Shown: one piece after another, positions 5,597 through 8,963 of the stretch
Numbering within the stretch: the stretch's first letter is position 1
How the letters are laid out: each line of letters begins with the position of its first letter
DNA from: Clostridia bacterium
Lineage (GTDB): Bacteria; Bacillota_A; Clostridia; Christensenellales; CAG-138
Reading direction: 5' to 3'
Length of the DNA: 8,963 nt
Assembly (NCBI GenBank): GCA_017553815.1
Contig: JAFZJT010000260.1
Span: 1 to 8,963, forward strand
The notes under the pieces: generated by a model
What the model was told of the DNA's origin: nothing
Seen by the model: only the letters and a program-made list of their open reading frames with translations
Database searches by the model: none
Position numbers and translations under genes: made by a program

Positions 5597-5745
5597 ATAT
5601 AGATACCTTTATGGGCATCCTTGCATGGGCGATACTTGCCGTACTCGCAGGTATCATCATCTACGCCTGCGTGAAGGAGCCGCCATGGAAAGAGATCAAA
5701 AGACTTATAAATGAACTTGATGAAGGAGACGAAAACAATGAGTAA
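5593..5745 (+). CDS. Small single-pass membrane protein (50 residues)
   Basis: ATGA overlaps the stop of the previous frame, and AGGAGG lies at 5581-5586, 6 bases before the start. Residues 6-26 are a continuous hydrophobic helix (M-G-I-L-A-W-A-I-L-A-V-L-A-G-I-I-I-Y-A), followed by a basic and then an acidic tail ending D-E-N-N-E. This is a single membrane-spanning peptide with a cytoplasmic tail by the positive-inside rule. Its 3' end overlaps the next gene by eight bases. Short membrane peptides are common in phage early regions; no function can be given. Confidence 0.6.
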   Translation: MNIDTFMGILAWAILAVLAGIIIYACVKEPPWKEIKRLINELDEGDENNE

Positions 5746-5956
5746 ACAACGTTTGACTACCGTTCGCTGTAACAGCATCAAGACCGGCTACTGGAGCTTG
5801 GCTCGCAAAGATGAGCTCTGCCAGAAGCTCGGCAAGTACGAAGACCTTGACACCGATCCTGAAGCTTTGCGGGATACGATTCGGAAGTATAATGAGCTGC
5901 TTCAGAAGCACGAAAACCTGCTTCAAAAGCTTCACGAACAGTTTGGGGAGGGCTAA
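5738..5956 (+). CDS. Small phage protein with helical tail
   Basis: I place the start at 5738 because AAGGAGA (5723-5729) lies 8 bases upstream; an in-frame ATG at 5711 has no such site. The 72-residue product contains C-Q-K-L-G-K-Y-E-D-L (about residues 28-37), followed by D-P-E-A-L, a short motif that recurs in small proteins of clostridial phages. After it comes a repetitive leucine-rich helix (L-L-Q-K-H-E-N-L-L-Q-K-L-H), probably a coiled coil. Function is unknown. Three bases separate its stop from the ParB-like start. Confidence 0.7.
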   Translation: MSKQRLTTVRCNSIKTGYWSLARKDELCQKLGKYEDLDTDPEALRDTIRKYNELLQKHENLLQKLHEQFGEG

Positions 5957-5959
5957 GAA

Positions 5960-7312
5960 ATGATTATTCAGATCCCCGTTGAAAAGATTTTCCCGCACCC
6001 CAACAATCCGAGAAAAGACCTCGGAGACCTCACAGAGCTTGCCGACAGTATAAGGACGAACGGTATCTTCCAGAACCTTACCGTCGTTCCGCGTGATGAG
6101 GACACTTATTATACCATCATTGGACATAGAAGGCATGCCGCCTCAAAGCTTGCTGGGCTTGAAACAGTCCCTTGTGCAGTCGCAGAAATGGATGAAAAGC
6201 AGCAAGTTTCCACAATGCTTGCAGAGAACATGCAGCGCGCTGATCTCACCGCGTATGAGCAAGCACAGGGCTTTCAGATGATGCTCGATCTTGGCTGCTC
6301 TGAAGAAGACATCGCAGCAAAGACAGGTTTTTCAAAGAGTACCGTAAAGCGGCGTTTGAAGATGGCTGAGCTGGATGCAGAAAAACTTCGTGAAGTATCG
6401 AGCAGACAAATCTATCTTTCAGATATAGACGAGCTGGGCAAGATCGAGGACATCGGTCAGCGTAATGAGCTCCTCGAAGTGATTGGCACCAGTGATTTTA
6501 GGTGGTCGTTATCAAACGCTCTGCGACTTCAGGAGCGAAAGCATTGCCAGGCAGCCTATGACTCTTTTAAGAGCACCATTACTCTCAAAAAGATGGAATC
6601 GAATGAACAATACTCGTCTAACTTTGAGAGACTCGGAAAGACCGAAGTCTTGGCTTTCAAAGACGATTACGCTCCGGCGATCCCAGAAGGCGCTACGCAT
6701 TACCATGAAGATTGGTCCGGACTTTACTTTTTCAAGAAAAAGCCGGGCACCGGTAAAGAAAAGCGACCGCCGGAGGAACTTGAGCGGGAAGCCGCGATTG
6801 CAAAAGCCCACAAGGACATCGCCAAATGCGCGGAAACTATGTATGAGCTCAGGCGGCAGTTCATCAGAAACTTGCGGGTTGGCAAAGGCAACATCTCGAA
6901 TATCCTACAAGGAGCGATATATGTAGCAACGCTGAGTACGCGCATCTATCTTAGGTCTACTGATGGACACAAGGACTACTATGAAGTGCTTGGAGTAGTT
7001 ACCGATGACCTGACGTTAAGAGCTTTTAACGAGAACAATCAAATCATCTTCAACCGTGCTTGTGAAAAGGGCATTGAGATAGCGGCGATTGCTATCTACT
7101 ATATGTTTGGTGACAGTGTGGACGAAAAACCATCAAGCAGCTTTATAGGAGCGTTTCCGGAGCACAAGTATAACTGGAAACTCGATGTTCTTTACCGCTG
7201 GCTTGAACTGCTTGGCTACGAAATGAGTACCATCGAGCGCGCGCTTATGGACGGAACGCACGAGGTTTTCCAAAGAGGTAATCAGTACGAGATACAGGAG
7301 GAGACAGTATGA
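5960..7312 (+). CDS. ParB-like nuclease/HTH domain protein
   Basis: The first 135 residues follow the ParB/RepB/Spo0J plan. N-P-R (16-18) is followed by an N-terminal ParB domain with I-I-G-H-R-R-H-A (53-60) and the A-E-N-M-Q-R-A-D motif (88-95). A helix-turn-helix at about 112-135 contains F-S-K-S-T-V-K-R-R-L-K-M-A-E. The remaining 300 residues are not recognised. Chromosomal ParB proteins are about 280-300 residues, so this protein is long. No ParA-type ATPase is seen beside it, so partition is not implied; phage ParB-like proteins often act in early replication or regulation. Start at ATG 5960 with GGGGAGGG (5945-5952). Its TGA overlaps the next ATG (7309) by one codon-size step, which suggests coupling. 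Confidence 0.85.
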   Translation: MIIQIPVEKIFPHPNNPRKDLGDLTELADSIRTNGIFQNLTVVPRDEDTYYTIIGHRRHAASKLAGLETVPCAVAEMDEKQQVSTMLAENMQRADLTAYEQAQGFQMMLDLGCSEEDIAAKTGFSKSTVKRRLKMAELDAEKLREVSSRQIYLSDIDELGKIEDIGQRNELLEVIGTSDFRWSLSNALRLQERKHCQAAYDSFKSTITLKKMESNEQYSSNFERLGKTEVLAFKDDYAPAIPEGATHYHEDWSGLYFFKKKPGTGKEKRPPEELEREAAIAKAHKDIAKCAETMYELRRQFIRNLRVGKGNISNILQGAIYVATLSTRIYLRSTDGHKDYYEVLGVVTDDLTLRAFNENNQIIFNRACEKGIEIAAIAIYYMFGDSVDEKPSSSFIGAFPEHKYNWKLDVLYRWLELLGYEMSTIERALMDGTHEVFQRGNQYEIQEETV

Positions 7313-8619
7313 TTAAGATTTCTCAACTTGAGATCGAGAACGTCAAGCGTGTTAAAGCAGTAACACTTGAACCCGCAGAGAACGGCTTGACCGTGATCGG
7401 CGGAAAGAATGGACAGGGTAAAACCTCTGTGCTCGATGCGATCACGTGGGCGCTTGCCGGTGACAGGTACCGCCCCTCGCAGGCGCAGCGCGAAGGAAGC
7501 CTGATCCCGCCGAGTATCAGGATCAAGCTTTCAAACGGCATGATCGTGGAACGCAAGGGGAAGAACAGCTCGCTCAAGGTCATCGATCCCACCGGCACAC
7601 TTGCAGGTCAGAAACTTCTTGACAGCTTTATATCGACCTTCGCGCTCGACATCCCGAAGTTTATGGCCGCAACGCCTAAGGACAAAGCGAACATCCTGCT
7701 CGATGCTTGCGGACTCAAAGAAAGGGTACTCGAAATCACGGCCGAGGAGCAGCGTGTTTACAACGAGCGTCACGCCATCGGGATCATCGCCGACCGCAAG
7801 AAGAAGTATGCGGAGGAACAACCCTATTATCCTACGGCTCCTGACGCACCCGTGAGCGCATCCGAACTGTTGGCAAGGCATCAGGCCATCCTTGCCAACA
7901 ACGCCGAGAATCAGCGCAAGCGTGAGCGTCTGAACGCCATCACGATGGGGAAGCACCGCCTGCATGATGAGCTTTCGGCACTCGATGACCGCATCGCAGA
8001 GTTGACCAGGCAGAGAGAAGAGAAGCTTTTAGCTTATAACACGGCTGTAGCCGATGAACAGACGGCGATGAAGACCGTGCTCGAGCTCCACGATGAATCT
8101 ACGGCTGAGATTGAGGAGGATATAGCCAACATCGAGGAGATAAACCGCAAGGTTCGAGCGAATCTCGATAAGCAGAAAGCCGAGGACGATGCCAAGGATC
8201 ACGCTGATCAGTACAATGCGCTGACGGCAAAACTCGAGTCTATAAGACAGAGCAAGCGCGATCTGCTCGCAAACAGCGGTCTCCCGTTGCCCGGGCTTAC
8301 CATCGAGGACGGGGAGCTGCGTTACAATGGTATGAGCTGGGATTGTATGTCTGCATCCGAACAGCTCAGAGTTGCAACGGCAATCGTTCGGAAGCTTAAC
8401 CCCGAGTGCTGCTTCTTGCTTATGGACAAGCTTGAGCAGATGGATATCGATACTCTCAAAGAGTTCGGCGCATGGCTCGAAGGCGAGGGCTTGCAGATGA
8501 TAGCGACACGTGTATCAACGGGCGATGAATGCGCGGTGATCATCGAAGACGGAACTATAAAAACAAATGATCCACAGCCCGAGGTGCAGCCTCGAGAGTG
8601 GAAGAAGGGAGAATTTTGA
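7309..8619 (+). CDS. SbcC/Rad50-like AAA ATPase
   Basis: The 436-residue protein has the SMC/Rad50 layout in short form. Walker A is G-G-K-N-G-Q-G-K-T-S (31-40). An alpha-helical coiled-coil middle runs from about 180 to 320. The C-terminal ABC half has a signature region M-S-A-S-E-Q-L-R-V-A (347-356) and a Walker B C-C-F-L-L-M-D-K (367-374). The usual catalytic Glu after the Walker B Asp is replaced by Lys, with Glu376 two residues on. A D-loop-like stretch and the end I-I-E-D-G-T-I follow. The family binds DNA and drives recombination or repair reactions with ATP. Start overlaps the ParB-like stop, and stop overlaps the next start (TGATG), so the three genes form one operon, typical of a phage recombination cassette. 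Confidence 0.87.
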   Translation: MIKISQLEIENVKRVKAVTLEPAENGLTVIGGKNGQGKTSVLDAITWALAGDRYRPSQAQREGSLIPPSIRIKLSNGMIVERKGKNSSLKVIDPTGTLAGQKLLDSFISTFALDIPKFMAATPKDKANILLDACGLKERVLEITAEEQRVYNERHAIGIIADRKKKYAEEQPYYPTAPDAPVSASELLARHQAILANNAENQRKRERLNAITMGKHRLHDELSALDDRIAELTRQREEKLLAYNTAVADEQTAMKTVLELHDESTAEIEEDIANIEEINRKVRANLDKQKAEDDAKDHADQYNALTAKLESIRQSKRDLLANSGLPLPGLTIEDGELRYNGMSWDCMSASEQLRVATAIVRKLNPECCFLLMDKLEQMDIDTLKEFGAWLEGEGLQMIATRVSTGDECAVIIEDGTIKTNDPQPEVQPREWKKGEF

Positions 8620-8948
8620 TGCAGATAACTAAAGGACGAATTAAGACGGCGCTGAAGGTGGTTGTTTACGGGCCCGAGGGCATCGGCAAAACCACATTCG
8701 CATCACAGTTACCGAGCCCTGTTTTTATCGATACGGAGGGCTCCACAAAACACATGGACGTTACCAGGACTGATCCGTCGCCCGAATCGTGGGAGGGATT
8801 AAAAGGACAGGTGAAGCATTTCATTCTGCATCCCGAACATCTTAAAACGCTCGTCATTGACACAATGGATTGGGCAGAAAAACTTTGCATCACGGCTCTA
8901 TGCGATAAGGCGAAGGTTGACGGCATTGAGGGATACGGCTACGGATAG
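8619..8948 (+). CDS. Sak4-like RecA-fold ATPase, open frame stopped by TAG in a conserved motif
   Basis: The start at 8619 overlaps the previous stop and has AGGGAGA (8606-8612). Residues 1-109 show the phage RecA-fold ATPase family (Sak4-type annealing/recombination ATPases). Walker A is G-P-E-G-I-G-K-T-T (18-26). V-F-I-D-T-E-G-S-T-K-H (35-45) follows, and Walker B is T-L-V-I-D-T-M-D-W (77-85). Homologues continue with G-Y-G-K-G-Y-T-Y-L; here the frame reads G-Y-G-stop-G-Y-T-Y-L at 8937-8963, so a TAG (8946-8948) stands exactly where Lys (AAG) belongs and the family sequence goes on in frame after it until the window ends. Either the gene is broken, the TAG is read through, or the base is a sequencing error. 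As shown it would be half-length. Confidence 0.83.
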   Translation: MQITKGRIKTALKVVVYGPEGIGKTTFASQLPSPVFIDTEGSTKHMDVTRTDPSPESWEGLKGQVKHFILHPEHLKTLVIDTMDWAEKLCITALCDKAKVDGIEGYGYG

Positions 8949-8963
8949 GGATATACCTATCTC

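Larger units (their letters stand above)
825..8963. mobile_element. Prophage-like/skin-like integrative element (left part)
   Basis: The region starts where cotJC is broken and contains, in order, a large serine recombinase, a membrane protein, a CI/LexA-like repressor, an operator-promoter switch, two HTH regulators, small phage-type genes, a ParB-like protein, an SMC-like ATPase and a Sak4-like ATPase. This is the usual order of the integration/lysogeny and early regions of temperate phages of Clostridia. No capsid, portal, terminase or conjugation gene is visible, so whether it is a full prophage, a remnant or another integrative element cannot be told from this end. Confidence 0.85.

Noticed and set aside
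5705..6136. 143-residue minus-strand open frame
   Set aside because: It overlaps the start of the clear ParB-like gene in antisense.

Overview
The window joins two different pieces of DNA. Bases 1 to about 824 are chromosome of a spore-forming member of the Bacillota, most likely class Clostridia. They carry the start of a cotJ spore-coat operon (cotJA, cotJB and the 5' third of cotJC), preceded by a plausible mother-cell sigma-E promoter. From about 825 to the window end the sequence is one end of an integrated prophage-like or skin-like element. It is less GC-rich to the eye and packed with short phage-type genes. I cannot place the genus from the sequence alone.

Layout. The cotJC reading frame is cut directly after its Glu-65 codon, between the Glu and the His of the E-x-x-H manganese-binding motif of this catalase-like family. 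Only 26 bases later lies the stop codon of a large serine recombinase, which reads leftward, back towards cotJC. Behind it on the minus strand are a two-pass membrane protein with a long Thr/Pro linker and a CI/LexA-like repressor with a self-cleavage peptidase domain. These three minus-strand genes form the lysogeny and integration module. A 235-base control region (3938-4172) holds two back-to-back consensus sigma-A promoters and at least three copies of a 12-base dyad, TGAA-N4-TTCA, spaced 30-31 bases apart, which I read as the repressor operators.

To the right, all genes are on the plus strand: a Cro-like HTH protein, a second HTH regulator, five small phage-type proteins (two of them 50 and 58 codons long), a ParB-like nuclease/HTH protein, an SbcC/Rad50-like ATPase, and the start of a Sak4-like single-strand-annealing/RecA-fold ATPase. 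The last three are tightly packed or overlapping and look like an early DNA recombination and replication module. The last gene meets an in-frame TAG where relatives have a conserved Lys, and the family sequence continues in the same frame after it.

How it fits together. The element sits inside a gene needed only in the terminally differentiating mother cell. It carries its own site-specific recombinase next to the break, the arrangement of the sigK-skin element. The central hypothesis is that the recombinase restores cotJC during sporulation, while the repressor keeps the element quiet in vegetative cells. The right end of the element and the 3' half of cotJC lie outside the window, so this cannot be confirmed here.
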